Shown here: one piece after another, positions 50,934 through 60,017 of the stretch | Layout: every line of letters begins with the position of its first letter | Numbering within the stretch: position 1 is the stretch's first letter | Assembly (NCBI GenBank): GCA_934747385.1 | Contig: CAKVGK010000002.1 | Coordinates: 324,960 to 388,959 of the forward strand | Length of the DNA: 64,000 bases | Direction: 5' to 3' | Source of the DNA: an uncultured Clostridia bacterium | Lineage (GTDB): Bacteria > Bacillota > Clostridia > Christensenellales > UBA1242 | Notes under the pieces: generated by a model | Seen by the model: only the letters and a program-made list of their open reading frames with translations | What the model was told of the DNA's origin: nothing | The model's database searches: none | Made by a program: the position numbers and the translations under genes

Positions 50934-53099
50934 TTATAATTCCTCTTCTTCCTCTTTTCTTCTTTCTTCCTCTCTGATTTTGTCTTCACAATCAGAGATT
51001 GCTCCATTACAATCTGAAGGTTTATAACCCAACTTTGCTGCAGCCTCATAACATCTTATTGCACCTTCATAATCGTCATAATATTCAAGTTTTTGACCTT
51101 CTTCATAGTAATCTTGACCTTCGTAATAATCCTCGTCAGATTCACATTGCTCAATCATTTTTTCAGCAGAATCAATTTTACCATTGCAGCCGCCAGCAAC
51201 TTTATATTCAGAAATTGCATAATCAAAATATTTTTTCGCTTCTGAATACGAACTATCGTTATAATATTTTTCACCATAATGATAATAGTCATCCGCTCTT
51301 GAAACATGACATTCTCTAATTTTCTCGTCACAAGATTTGACATCATCAACCCTTTGCAAATCTTTAAAACAAGATTTAGCCTGTTCAAATTTACTTATTG
51401 CATTGTCATATTTTTCATTTTTTAATTCCTGCTGAGCGGCATCAAATTTGCTTTTACCAGCATTATATTTGTCATCATAAATTGATTGCTTAATCGCTTT
51501 AATTTCGTTATCGCATTTATCAATATTGGTACTGTCATTTATTTTTCTATAGTAATCTTTAGCCTGCTCAAATCTCTCTTCCGCTCTTTCATAACTTTTT
51601 GAAGCTGCATAACTTCTCCCATCGCTTGCATACTTGTCTGCTTCCGATTTAATTATATCTTTAACCTTATTTTTGCAATCGTCTACTTTTGATAAATTTC
51701 CAGTTTCTTCATATATTTCCATAGCCTGATTAATTTTTCCAACAGCCTCATTTAATTTACCATATGTTAAACAGTTTGAAGCTTGCTTATAGCACTCATC
51801 AGCTTTGCACTCATCACACTTTTTAATATAATCTTCACACTTATCAAGTTTTCTAGTAATTTTCCCTTTACTGAAGTAATTATATGCTAAATTAATACAA
51901 TTTTTAGCCTCGAGATATGACGAATGGCTCATATAATAATTAGCATTAGACAATTCTTTTTCTCCTAATTCATCGCAACAATTCTTTATTTGAAATTCGC
52001 AATGTAAAATAGAGTTTTCATCTTTAATAACACTAAATATCTCTATCGCTGCATCAAAATATTTTATTGAATATTTCAAGCTGTTCCTATCTTCACTATA
52101 TTTATATTTTAATCCTATTTGAAATAAAGATTGTCCCTTTTCATAATAAGCCGTTCTAATGCTTTTTTTGCATTTCTTAACCGCTTCAGTATCTCCTGCG
52201 TTTTGATAAAGAGATTCAGCATCTTGGTATAATGTTATTGCCTTATCAAAATTATTACTTTCCATACATTTTAAAGCAGAATTAAAGATTGTATCAGCCT
52301 CTTGACGATATTTTTTACTTAAAATTATTTTACAATTATCCAATCGAGCTTGAATTTTGCTTGCTGTTTGGACATGATGAACACTTAAACAATTTTTAAT
52401 CGCTAGATTGTAATAAATAATTGCTTCTTCATACTTTTGTTCTCTTTCAAATTTTTCTGCAGCTTTAAGACACTGATCCGTATATTTAAAAATTTTTCGT
52501 TTATTGCTTTTGTCTATTTTTGTTAACAATTCTTGGATATGGTCACTAAATCCCAAATTTTTAAATCTTTTTATGGCACATTCATAGTTTGTTGTGGCGT
52601 TAGTATAATCACCATTGTCAAAATCTTCATCCGCTCTGTTTTCATAACTATAAGCAGTTTGATATGCTGAAATAATTATAACTTTTCTAACTTGGTGAAT
52701 ATCTTCCCTACATTTTCGAATATAATCATAGTATTTGTTTTGATTCACATTAAAGCAAGACAAAGCTTCCAATAAATATTTGTGCGCTTCACAATAGCCT
52801 CTTCCAGTTTGACCAAATTCGTCTAAAGCTTCAGCTGCTTTTTTGCCATAATTTACTCCATCTAGGAAAATTGATTTATTGCTGTATGGCGCAAAAATTT
52901 GGACGGTTTTATTTGCCACTTTATTCAGCATTTTCTTAATTATTGAGCTATTTAAATCTGGAGTGTTTTTAATTAAAGGACTAACTCCAAAATAAGTTTT
53001 ACTTTCAATTTCTTTTTGGTTTGGAATAACAAATTCAACGTCATCAAACTCAATTTCATAATTAACATTATCAAACACAACATTAAAATTAACAGACAC
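50934..53099 (-). CDS. Large TPR-repeat protein
   Basis: Start GTG at 53099 with GGAGGTG upstream (the frame extends to an ATG at 53153 with no RBS); 721 aa. After an ~85-aa N-terminal beta-type domain, the rest is a long run of TPR-like helical pairs. Repeats of ~35-45 aa carry motifs such as YEEAIIYYNLAIKNC, FDKAITLYQDAESLY, YEGAIRCYEAAAKLG. The C-terminus is Glu-rich (EERRKEEEEEL). No signal peptide or membrane segment, so probably a cytoplasmic scaffold. Cys are frequent. It lies between der and plsY, a pair that is normally adjacent. Confidence 0.8.
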   Translation of the reverse strand: MSVNFNVVFDNVNYEIEFDDVEFVIPNQKEIESKTYFGVSPLIKNTPDLNSSIIKKMLNKVANKTVQIFAPYSNKSIFLDGVNYGKKAAEALDEFGQTGRGYCEAHKYLLEALSCFNVNQNKYYDYIRKCREDIHQVRKVIIISAYQTAYSYENRADEDFDNGDYTNATTNYECAIKRFKNLGFSDHIQELLTKIDKSNKRKIFKYTDQCLKAAEKFEREQKYEEAIIYYNLAIKNCLSVHHVQTASKIQARLDNCKIILSKKYRQEADTIFNSALKCMESNNFDKAITLYQDAESLYQNAGDTEAVKKCKKSIRTAYYEKGQSLFQIGLKYKYSEDRNSLKYSIKYFDAAIEIFSVIKDENSILHCEFQIKNCCDELGEKELSNANYYMSHSSYLEAKNCINLAYNYFSKGKITRKLDKCEDYIKKCDECKADECYKQASNCLTYGKLNEAVGKINQAMEIYEETGNLSKVDDCKNKVKDIIKSEADKYASDGRSYAASKSYERAEERFEQAKDYYRKINDSTNIDKCDNEIKAIKQSIYDDKYNAGKSKFDAAQQELKNEKYDNAISKFEQAKSCFKDLQRVDDVKSCDEKIRECHVSRADDYYHYGEKYYNDSSYSEAKKYFDYAISEYKVAGGCNGKIDSAEKMIEQCESDEDYYEGQDYYEEGQKLEYYDDYEGAIRCYEAAAKLGYKPSDCNGAISDCEDKIREEERRKEEEEEL

Positions 53100-53265
53100 A
53101 ATGCACCTCCATAACAATGGCAAAATACTACCACAGGTGTGCCAACTTGTCAATATGGCACTATTAATTTAAATATTATAATAAAGATTAAAATTGAGTT
53201 ATAATGTTTGAATAGATATAATATAAATAATTTTTTGACGCAATAAAAATGTCGTTTTTTATAAA

Positions 53266-53294
53266 AAAATCACCACACAGCTTGTGGTGATTTT
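53266..53294 (-). terminator. der terminator
   Basis: AAAATCACCAC / GTGGTGATTTT arms with a 7-nt loop and T-run on minus; directly after the der stop codon at 53298. Confidence 0.85.
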
Positions 53295-53297
53295 AAG

Positions 53298-54614
53298 TTA
53301 TTCCTCGGATTTGTTTTTGAAGCAGACTTTGATTGGTGTGCCGGCGAAATCGAATGCACGGCGAAGATTGTTTTCGATATAGCGAATGTAAGAATTTTCA
53401 ACCAAATCTGCGTTGTTGCAATATATTTCAAAAGTTGGTGGGCAGGTTGCTGCCTGTTTGCCGAATATGATTTTAAGGCGTTTGCCATGTTTGCTTGGTG
53501 GTTCTGCCGCGCTGATGGCGTTGTTAAGCACATTATTGAAAAGAGCCATAGGAATTTCGCGCTTAGCATTGGCAAAAACATAGTCCACTTTTTCCATTAT
53601 TTGCCCAATTCGCTGACCGGTTGCGCAAGAAACATACAATGTTACATAATATTTCATAAAAGCCAAATCGGTTTCAAACTGTTTTTCAAAAGCCTTGCGT
53701 TGTTCTGCACTATTTTCAATCAAATCCCACTTATTAACAACAATAACGCTTGGTTTGCCTTGCTCATGAACCAAGCCCAAAATGCGAACGTCTTGTTCGG
53801 TTATACCCTCGCTTGCGTCAAGCACAACAACAACCACGTCTGCGCGCTCAATGGCGTTAAGGCTGCGAATTACGCTATAACGTTCAATGCTGTCTGGTTC
53901 AATTTTAGACTTACGTCTAAGCCCTGCTGTGTCAATCAAACAATAATCCTTATTATTCCACCTAAAAGGACTATCAACTGCGTCGCGTGTTGTTCCTGCC
54001 ACTGGGCTAACAACAACTCTATCTTCACCCAACAAACGATTGGTTATGCTGGATTTGCCTGCGTTTGGCTTGCCAACAAGGGCTATTTTAATAGCGGTGT
54101 CGTCCTCTTCTTTTTCACTGCGGCGCAAAAATTTAACAACCTCATCCAACAAATCACCAATGCCTTTACCTTGTTCGGCTGAAATTGCAATTGGGTCACC
54201 CAAACCAAGTTCGTAAAATTCATAAGTTTTTTCAACTTCGTTATTGTCTAGTTTGTTAACAGCAAGCAACTTAGGCGCTTTTGCGCGACGAAGATGATTT
54301 GCTACTTCAATGTCATCATGAGTTAAACCCTGTTTTCCGTCCACAAACAAAATTATAACGTCCGCCAAATCAATTGCCAAATTTGCTTGTTCGATTATGC
54401 GTTTGTTGATTTCGTCTTCCTTATTAAAGTCCAAACCGCCAGTGTCCACCACTTGAAATTGATAGCCACACCATTCAGCGTTTGCAAAAATTCTATCCCT
54501 AGTAACACCAGGAATATCTTCAACTATACTAATTTTGCTGCCCGCAATTTTGTTAAAAAATGTGGATTTGCCAACATTTGGCTTGCCAACAATGGCTACA
54601 AGTGGTTTTTTCAT
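53298..54614 (-). CDS. der: Ribosome-associated GTPase Der (EngA)
   Basis: Essential 50S assembly GTPase with two tandem G domains. G domain 1: VGKPNVGKSTFFNK, DTGGLDF, NKLD. G domain 2: VGKPNAGKSSITNR, DTAGLRRKSK, NKWD. A KH-like C-terminal domain follows. 438 aa, normal. Terminator at its end; feoB is upstream with a 68-bp gap, so the two could be co-transcribed. Confidence 0.97.
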   Translation of the reverse strand: MKKPLVAIVGKPNVGKSTFFNKIAGSKISIVEDIPGVTRDRIFANAEWCGYQFQVVDTGGLDFNKEDEINKRIIEQANLAIDLADVIILFVDGKQGLTHDDIEVANHLRRAKAPKLLAVNKLDNNEVEKTYEFYELGLGDPIAISAEQGKGIGDLLDEVVKFLRRSEKEEDDTAIKIALVGKPNAGKSSITNRLLGEDRVVVSPVAGTTRDAVDSPFRWNNKDYCLIDTAGLRRKSKIEPDSIERYSVIRSLNAIERADVVVVVLDASEGITEQDVRILGLVHEQGKPSVIVVNKWDLIENSAEQRKAFEKQFETDLAFMKYYVTLYVSCATGQRIGQIMEKVDYVFANAKREIPMALFNNVLNNAISAAEPPSKHGKRLKIIFGKQAATCPPTFEIYCNNADLVENSYIRYIENNLRRAFDFAGTPIKVCFKNKSEE

Positions 54615-54682
54615 ACTTTGTTAGTTTAGCACAAACCCGCGTAATTTTCAATTGTTTTTTTAATTTTTGTTAACTTTGTTTT

Positions 54683-56767
54683 TTATTTGCATTTTGCGCA
54701 GGCACAACATTTGCCTTTTTTAACTCTTTTGACAATGTGAAAAATTGAAATTGTAATTAAAACTATTGAGGCTAAAACAATCAGTGCAAACCAAAACTTG
54801 TTTGTCATTGTTTGATAAATTAGAAAAGCAAGCAAATATGCGATTGTGAATTGGCTTATTATTGAAAACCACATGTAAAACTTGTCAGTTTCCGCACGCA
54901 AAACTGCCAAATTGCTTGCACATGGACAATATAGCAGAGAAAAGACCAAAAATGAGACAGCCGCTGCTGGTGAAAAATGCACAACACTTGTTGAAAGCAT
55001 TAAACTGCAAATCAAGTCCTTGCTGGTGAGCGCATTGTTGCAAATTGAAATTGTGCTTACAACCAATTCTTTTGCAAGCACACCAACAAACAACGCACAG
55101 ATTATGCCAGTATTGTTTAATCCAATTGGAGAGAAGATGAATGACAATTTGTCCGCAAGCAAAAATGCAACGCTATTTGTTATGTCTTGCGTGTAATGCA
55201 AATTGAATTGTGTGTGAGTTGCAATCCAGACAATAACGCCCACGGTTAAAACAATTGTGAACAAACGTTTGAACATATCAACTGCACTTGTCAAGATCGT
55301 TTCAAGGCAATGCTTCACATCTATATGTTTTAAGGGTGGAAATTCAAGCAGCAACTCGCCTTGCTCGGTTGGCAAAATTGTTTTGTTTAAAATTAATGCC
55401 AAAACACAAGCAACAATTATTCCAAGCAGATATAAACCTAACACAACCCAAAACGAGTTTGCTTTGAAAAATGCAGCAGCAATAACAGAATAAATCGGCA
55501 AGCGTGCCATGCAGCTAACATATGGGTTTATGATTGCAGATTTAATTTTTAAATTTTTGCCTTTCATGTTGCGTGTGGTTAATGTGGCAAGCGTGTTGCA
55601 GCCCAGCCCCATCAACATTATGTAAATCACTTTTCCGTTTAATCCAAGCGGAGATAAAAAGTCATCAATCACATAACACAATCTTGCAATTAAACCACTG
55701 TCTTCTAATATTGTTAGTGCAACATACATTAAACAAATTTGAGGCAAAAAACCAAGTATGGTGGTTAAAGATGAAAACACCCCTGACGAAAAGAATTCAA
55801 TGAGCCAAACATTGTCTGTTACATTTGTTAAAAAATTCAAGAATGGATTAATTAAAATGTAATTTATAGAATTAATGAATAAATCACTAATTAACGGGCC
55901 CAACGAAAAGAAAATTAAATAAAAAATCAAAAAAAATGCAAAAATAAATGAAAATAGCATGAAAAATGGATTCAAAATTAATTTATCTAATTTATTTTTG
56001 CCATAAACGTAATTTTTTTGTATATTTACACAATCTTTTAAAATTTCATCAATATAATTGTATCTTTCCTCAATAATTTCAGTGTAAAACCCTTTAAAAT
56101 AGTTAATTTCCGTGTCTTTTAATCCATCAAAAGAACCATTTAATGCAAAAATGATTTGTTTTTCAGTTAAATTTAGCTTATTTTTTATTTTTTCTGTGAT
56201 ATTTTTTAAATATTTTAAATTATTTTTTGAAAATTCGCAAAAATTATTGTAATTTTTGTTATTTTTATTGCAATCAATTAATTTTTTTGTTATTTTTTGT
56301 TTTTTTGCATTTACTATTTCAATGTCAGCATTCAATTTTTCGCTCAGCTTTTTTACGTCAATTGTGTTGCCATTTTTGTTAAAATATTTGTAATTATTAA
56401 TCAATATTTTAAAGTCTAACCCCATCTCTAAAAACTGCAGACAGAGGTACAAATTTCGCCTTAATGAATTTGCATCAACAACAAAAAGTCTGGTGGTATT
56501 TTCTTGCATGGCCAAGTTTTTGCTGACCTCTTCTTCTGGTGAAAAAGGAAGCATGGAATAAATCCCCGGAAGGTCGTAAAAACACAAAGTTTCATTTTCA
56601 AATTCAACAACTTTTTTTGCTTCGCTGACAGTTACTCCATGAAAATTCCCAGTGTGCTCGTGTGACCTTGTTAAAGAATTAAACAAGGTTGACTTGCCAA
56701 CATTAGGGTTGCCAATAAGCAAAATTTTGCGCTGATTTTTATTCTGTTCCAAATTTGATTTAAGCAT
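54683..56767 (-). CDS. feoB: Ferrous iron transport protein B
   Basis: 694 aa Fe(II) transporter. The N-terminal G domain has GNPNVGKSTLFN, HTGNFHGVTV (switch I), DLPGIYSM; the expected G4 NxxD is not evident. The core has about eight helices including VWLIEFF and GLGCNTLATLTTRNMK. The C-terminus ends KKGKCCACAKCK, a Cys-rich tail that may bind iron or act redox-wise. Its start overlaps feoA by 8 bp. Confidence 0.93.
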   Translation of the reverse strand: MLKSNLEQNKNQRKILLIGNPNVGKSTLFNSLTRSHEHTGNFHGVTVSEAKKVVEFENETLCFYDLPGIYSMLPFSPEEEVSKNLAMQENTTRLFVVDANSLRRNLYLCLQFLEMGLDFKILINNYKYFNKNGNTIDVKKLSEKLNADIEIVNAKKQKITKKLIDCNKNNKNYNNFCEFSKNNLKYLKNITEKIKNKLNLTEKQIIFALNGSFDGLKDTEINYFKGFYTEIIEERYNYIDEILKDCVNIQKNYVYGKNKLDKLILNPFFMLFSFIFAFFLIFYLIFFSLGPLISDLFINSINYILINPFLNFLTNVTDNVWLIEFFSSGVFSSLTTILGFLPQICLMYVALTILEDSGLIARLCYVIDDFLSPLGLNGKVIYIMLMGLGCNTLATLTTRNMKGKNLKIKSAIINPYVSCMARLPIYSVIAAAFFKANSFWVVLGLYLLGIIVACVLALILNKTILPTEQGELLLEFPPLKHIDVKHCLETILTSAVDMFKRLFTIVLTVGVIVWIATHTQFNLHYTQDITNSVAFLLADKLSFIFSPIGLNNTGIICALFVGVLAKELVVSTISICNNALTSKDLICSLMLSTSVVHFSPAAAVSFLVFSLLYCPCASNLAVLRAETDKFYMWFSIISQFTIAYLLAFLIYQTMTNKFWFALIVLASIVLITISIFHIVKRVKKGKCCACAKCK

Positions 56768-56987
56768 AAGTCACTTCAATTTCCTTTGCAATATTTTCTT
56801 TTAAAGTGAAGCAAGAATAAGCAAAAACAACAAGCAAGGTTTTTTTCAAACTGCTTTTATGTTTAACTTCAATTTTTGTGCCAGCGGTCAGCCCCAATTC
56901 CATAAGCCTAATTTTGAAATTAAAATCCTTAACGGCAACATTTTGCACAACACACATAGTGTTTAATTTTGCTTGGGACAAGTTCAT
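56760..56987 (-). CDS. feoA: Ferrous iron transport protein A
   Basis: 75-aa SH3-like FeoA protein that assists FeoB: LMELGLTAGTKIEV and NIAKEIEV are family signatures. It overlaps feoB by 8 bp. A TATAAT lies a few bases before the ATG without a good -35; leader and RBS are therefore unclear. Confidence 0.85.
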   Translation of the reverse strand: MNLSQAKLNTMCVVQNVAVKDFNFKIRLMELGLTAGTKIEVKHKSSLKKTLLVVFAYSCFTLKENIAKEIEVTYA

Positions 56988-57013
56988 AAATTATACTATT
57001 CACAAAAAAAATA

Positions 57014-57047
57014 AAAATGAGCGCATAATAAAATTTGCACTCATTTT
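57014..57047 (-). terminator. Terminator of the lipid-kinase gene
   Basis: AAAATGAGTGC / GCGCTCATTTT stem (one G-U) with a 12-nt loop and T-rich tail, between the lipid kinase and feoA. Confidence 0.75.
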
Positions 57048-57074
57048 CAACCAACAACCGAACAAATTCAAGCG

Positions 57075-57965
57075 TTATTTTGTAATCATTTGAATTGTGG
57101 TTGCAATTTTAATTTGTTTGGTTAAAAACTTAACCTTTTCACCATCAACGCAGAATGGTTCGTTTGATGGGTTTTCAATTGAAATTGATTTTGCGTCACA
57201 CACAATGGCGTTTTTACTTTTCCTGATGGCGCTCACGCCTCGTGTGAACATGCGCACAAATGTGCAGAAAGAGCCAAGCCCAGCCGTCTTTTTGATTGCA
57301 ACAAACTTAATTTTTCCGTTTGCAACATTTTCGTTTGCATTAATGTCAAAGCCGCCAGCTGAGCGAGCATTAATAAGCATTACGTAAACAAATTTTCCAT
57401 TCACCCTTTCGCCATCAATTTGGAAAGTGAAAGGCAAACCTTTAAAAGAAAACAGCCCGCCAACTGCTGACCAAAAATATGCCATGCGTCCAATTCTTTT
57501 TTTAACTTTTTGCTTGGCCTTGAACGAAACGCTTGTTAAATAACCCGCTGCAAGTGAATAAGCAATATATTGTTCGCCATCAAACATGATGTCGTATTTA
57601 GTTGTGTTAAGGCGCAAAACAGTGTCCAAAGCCTTATTTAAATCGCGTGGAATGTTGAGTGTGCGAGCCACGTCGTTACATGTTCCAAATGGCAAAACGC
57701 CAACCAAGCAGTCTGCCTTAGCCTTTGCCACCCCATTGATAACATTATGAAGTGTTCCGTCGCCACCAAGGGCAAGAACAATATCATATTTTTCAGCATA
57801 CTTGCTTGCCAATTCTTGAGTGTGGCTTTGGGATTTGCCTGCCACAGTGTTGACAATTGAATAACGCAAAGACAAACGCTGACGAATATAAGGCAAATTT
57901 TCTTCCACTTTGCCTTTCATAGCGTTTGGGTTATATATAACAAGCACTGAAGAATAGTTTTTCAA
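57075..57965 (-). CDS. Diacylglycerol/lipid kinase (DagK/YegS family)
   Basis: 296 aa. DAGK catalytic domain with ALGGDGTLHNVINGV (GGDGT) near residue 65, the VLPFGTCNDVARTL segment, and a C-terminal sandwich. Transfers phosphate to diacylglycerol or a related lipid at the membrane. Two bases separate it from the U32 gene, so it is in that operon. Confidence 0.9.
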   Translation of the reverse strand: MKNYSSVLVIYNPNAMKGKVEENLPYIRQRLSLRYSIVNTVAGKSQSHTQELASKYAEKYDIVLALGGDGTLHNVINGVAKAKADCLVGVLPFGTCNDVARTLNIPRDLNKALDTVLRLNTTKYDIMFDGEQYIAYSLAAGYLTSVSFKAKQKVKKRIGRMAYFWSAVGGLFSFKGLPFTFQIDGERVNGKFVYVMLINARSAGGFDINANENVANGKIKFVAIKKTAGLGSFCTFVRMFTRGVSAIRKSKNAIVCDAKSISIENPSNEPFCVDGEKVKFLTKQIKIATTIQMITK

Positions 57966-57966
57966 T

Positions 57967-59166
57967 TTATTGTTTTTTCCTTCTCAAAATTTCAAATTCT
58001 TTTAGTTCCAAATTTGTTTTAACAAAAACAATTTGCTTTGGAATTTTGCATTCCTGCAACTCCAAACCTGACTCATCAAAAATTTGTTGTATTGTTATTA
58101 TAGCATTATTTTTTTGTTTAGACAACAATTCCAACTGTTCGCCAACCTTAAATCTGTTGCGCATTTCAATTTTTGTTAGCTTATTTGTGGTGTTTTGTTT
58201 AACTATCGCAACAAAATCGTAGTCCGCCTCTGGCAAACTTGTTTCAAGTGTTTGCTTTGGATTGCCAAAGTAAAAGCCTTCGCTGTAATCTCTGTGGCTG
58301 CTTTTGAAAACCTCATTGCGAATTTCGCTTGGCAAATTGTAAGTTTTGTGAGTTTTTAGATAGTCAAGCGCCATGCGATATGCATTAACAATGTTCGCAA
58401 CGTAGTATTCTGTTTTCATCCTGCCCTCAATTTTGATTGAGGTTACGCCTGCTTGCTCCATTTTGTCCAAATGGTCAATCATGCACATGTCTTTACTGTT
58501 CAAAATGTATGTGCCGTGGCTGTCTTCCTCAATTGGGTATTCTTGCTTCTTGCTAACTTCCCTTATTGCATAGCCCCATCTGCAAGCTTGAACACAAGCA
58601 CCGCGATTTGCGTCACGCCCTGTGAAAAAGTTGCTCAGCAAACACCTGCCAGAATAACTTATGCACATTGCACCATGACAAAAAGCCTCCAATTCAATAT
58701 CTTGCGGAATTTTGGCACGCAATTGTGCAATTTCTTCCAATGTCATTTCTCGGGCTAAAATAAGACGTTTAACCCCCATATTGACATAAACAATTGCACT
58801 TTCGCTGTTTGTTACATTTGCTTGGGTGCTTACATGCACTGCCAAATTTGGAGCAATTCGCCTAACCATGCTAATCACACCTAGGTCCGCACAAATCACT
58901 GCGTCAACGCCAATTTCGTTCAAGTATTTTATATAATCTGGCAAGTCGTTTAAATCGTTTTCATGAGGAATAATGTTAACAGTTACATAAACTTTAACGC
59001 CATGATTGTGTGCATATTCGACCGCCCATTTAAGATTTTCCAAATCAAAATTGCCAGCAAAAGTGCGCAAGCCAAAGCGCGTGGACGCCAAATATACCGC
59101 GTCTGCGCCGTACTCTACTGCCATTATTAATTTATCTTTATCCCCTGCGGGTGCAAGCAATTCCAT
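57967..59166 (-). CDS. U32 peptidase-family protein, TrhP-like tRNA hydroxylation protein
   Basis: 399 aa from the ATG at 59166 (AAAGGAAA upstream). MELLAPAGDKDKLIMAVEYG begins the U32 TIM-barrel; FCHGAMCISYSGRCLLSN and GACVQACRW hold the conserved cysteines that ligate an Fe-S cluster in this family. In Bacillus, YrrN/YrrO (TrhP) hydroxylate U34 of tRNAs and TrmR then methylates it. The trmR-like gene lies directly upstream, so the same job is likely here, though only one TrhP-type gene is present. Confidence 0.82.
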   Translation of the reverse strand: MELLAPAGDKDKLIMAVEYGADAVYLASTRFGLRTFAGNFDLENLKWAVEYAHNHGVKVYVTVNIIPHENDLNDLPDYIKYLNEIGVDAVICADLGVISMVRRIAPNLAVHVSTQANVTNSESAIVYVNMGVKRLILAREMTLEEIAQLRAKIPQDIELEAFCHGAMCISYSGRCLLSNFFTGRDANRGACVQACRWGYAIREVSKKQEYPIEEDSHGTYILNSKDMCMIDHLDKMEQAGVTSIKIEGRMKTEYYVANIVNAYRMALDYLKTHKTYNLPSEIRNEVFKSSHRDYSEGFYFGNPKQTLETSLPEADYDFVAIVKQNTTNKLTKIEMRNRFKVGEQLELLSKQKNNAIITIQQIFDESGLELQECKIPKQIVFVKTNLELKEFEILRRKKQ

Positions 59167-59277
59167 ATTTATTTTCCTTTTGTGTGTAAATTTTGCCAAA
59201 ACACCAATCAATTTGTGATTATTTTGTGCAACAAACAATATCTTTGTAAAAAAATTTGTTTCTATTGTTCAATTATA

Positions 59278-59916
59278 TTAATTTTTTTCTTTTTTTTCAA
59301 TCTTTTTATTTGGTTTTGGAAATTCTCCCAAATTCTTTTGTTTCAGTTTTGTTACACCAACCCCGTCACCAATATCATAAATTAAGGTGTCAAAAATTGG
59401 ATTGGTTGTAATTTCTGCAATATATCTATGCAACGATTTTATCATTGCACGACATCCAGTTGTAACCTTCGTTTTACCAAGCACCATGCCGTGAAAATAC
59501 AGGTTGTCCGCCATAATTATGCCATTTATGTTTAAAATCTTAACTAAATATGGCAGATAATTTATGTATTGATTTTTTGCTCCGTCAAGATAAATCAAAT
59601 CGTATTTTTTTGTGCAATTTTTCAAGTATTCCATTGCGTCAACCAAATGTGTTGTAATTTTTTCTTGCAAATTGGCAGATTTTATGTTCTCAATTGCCAG
59701 GGCATAACGCTCTGATTCAATTTCAACCGTGTCAATATGGTCGCAATTTGTGTTCACAGCCATAGCAATGGAACTATAGCCTATTGCTGTGCCAATTTCC
59801 AAAATTTGTTTGCAGTGGTTTTCGTTTATAGTTTTCAGCAAAAAGACTAACGTGTCATCTAAACTGATTGGCACACCATGCTCTTTTCCAAATTTTTTAA
59901 TTTCATCTAATTGCAT
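59278..59916 (-). CDS. trmR: O-methyltransferase, TrmR/YrrM-like
   Basis: 212-aa class I SAM methyltransferase: KQILEIGTAIGYSSIAMA (SAM motif I, ~36-53), DTVEIESERY, DLIYLDGAKNQY (metal-binding Asp) and IMADNLYFHG. Members of this O-methyltransferase type 3 family include TrmR, which makes 5-methoxyuridine at position 34. Adjacency to the U32 gene supports TrmR. The C-terminus is Lys-rich. Confidence 0.82.
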   Translation of the reverse strand: MQLDEIKKFGKEHGVPISLDDTLVFLLKTINENHCKQILEIGTAIGYSSIAMAVNTNCDHIDTVEIESERYALAIENIKSANLQEKITTHLVDAMEYLKNCTKKYDLIYLDGAKNQYINYLPYLVKILNINGIIMADNLYFHGMVLGKTKVTTGCRAMIKSLHRYIAEITTNPIFDTLIYDIGDGVGVTKLKQKNLGEFPKPNKKIEKKEKN

Positions 59917-60017
59917 ACTTTAATTAATTTTTTAGTTAAATTTTTTGCAAATTGTGAAAACTGAGCATTTTTTAAAAAAATTTCAGTTTTCATCTAATTG
60001 CACAATGTATTGTTTTA

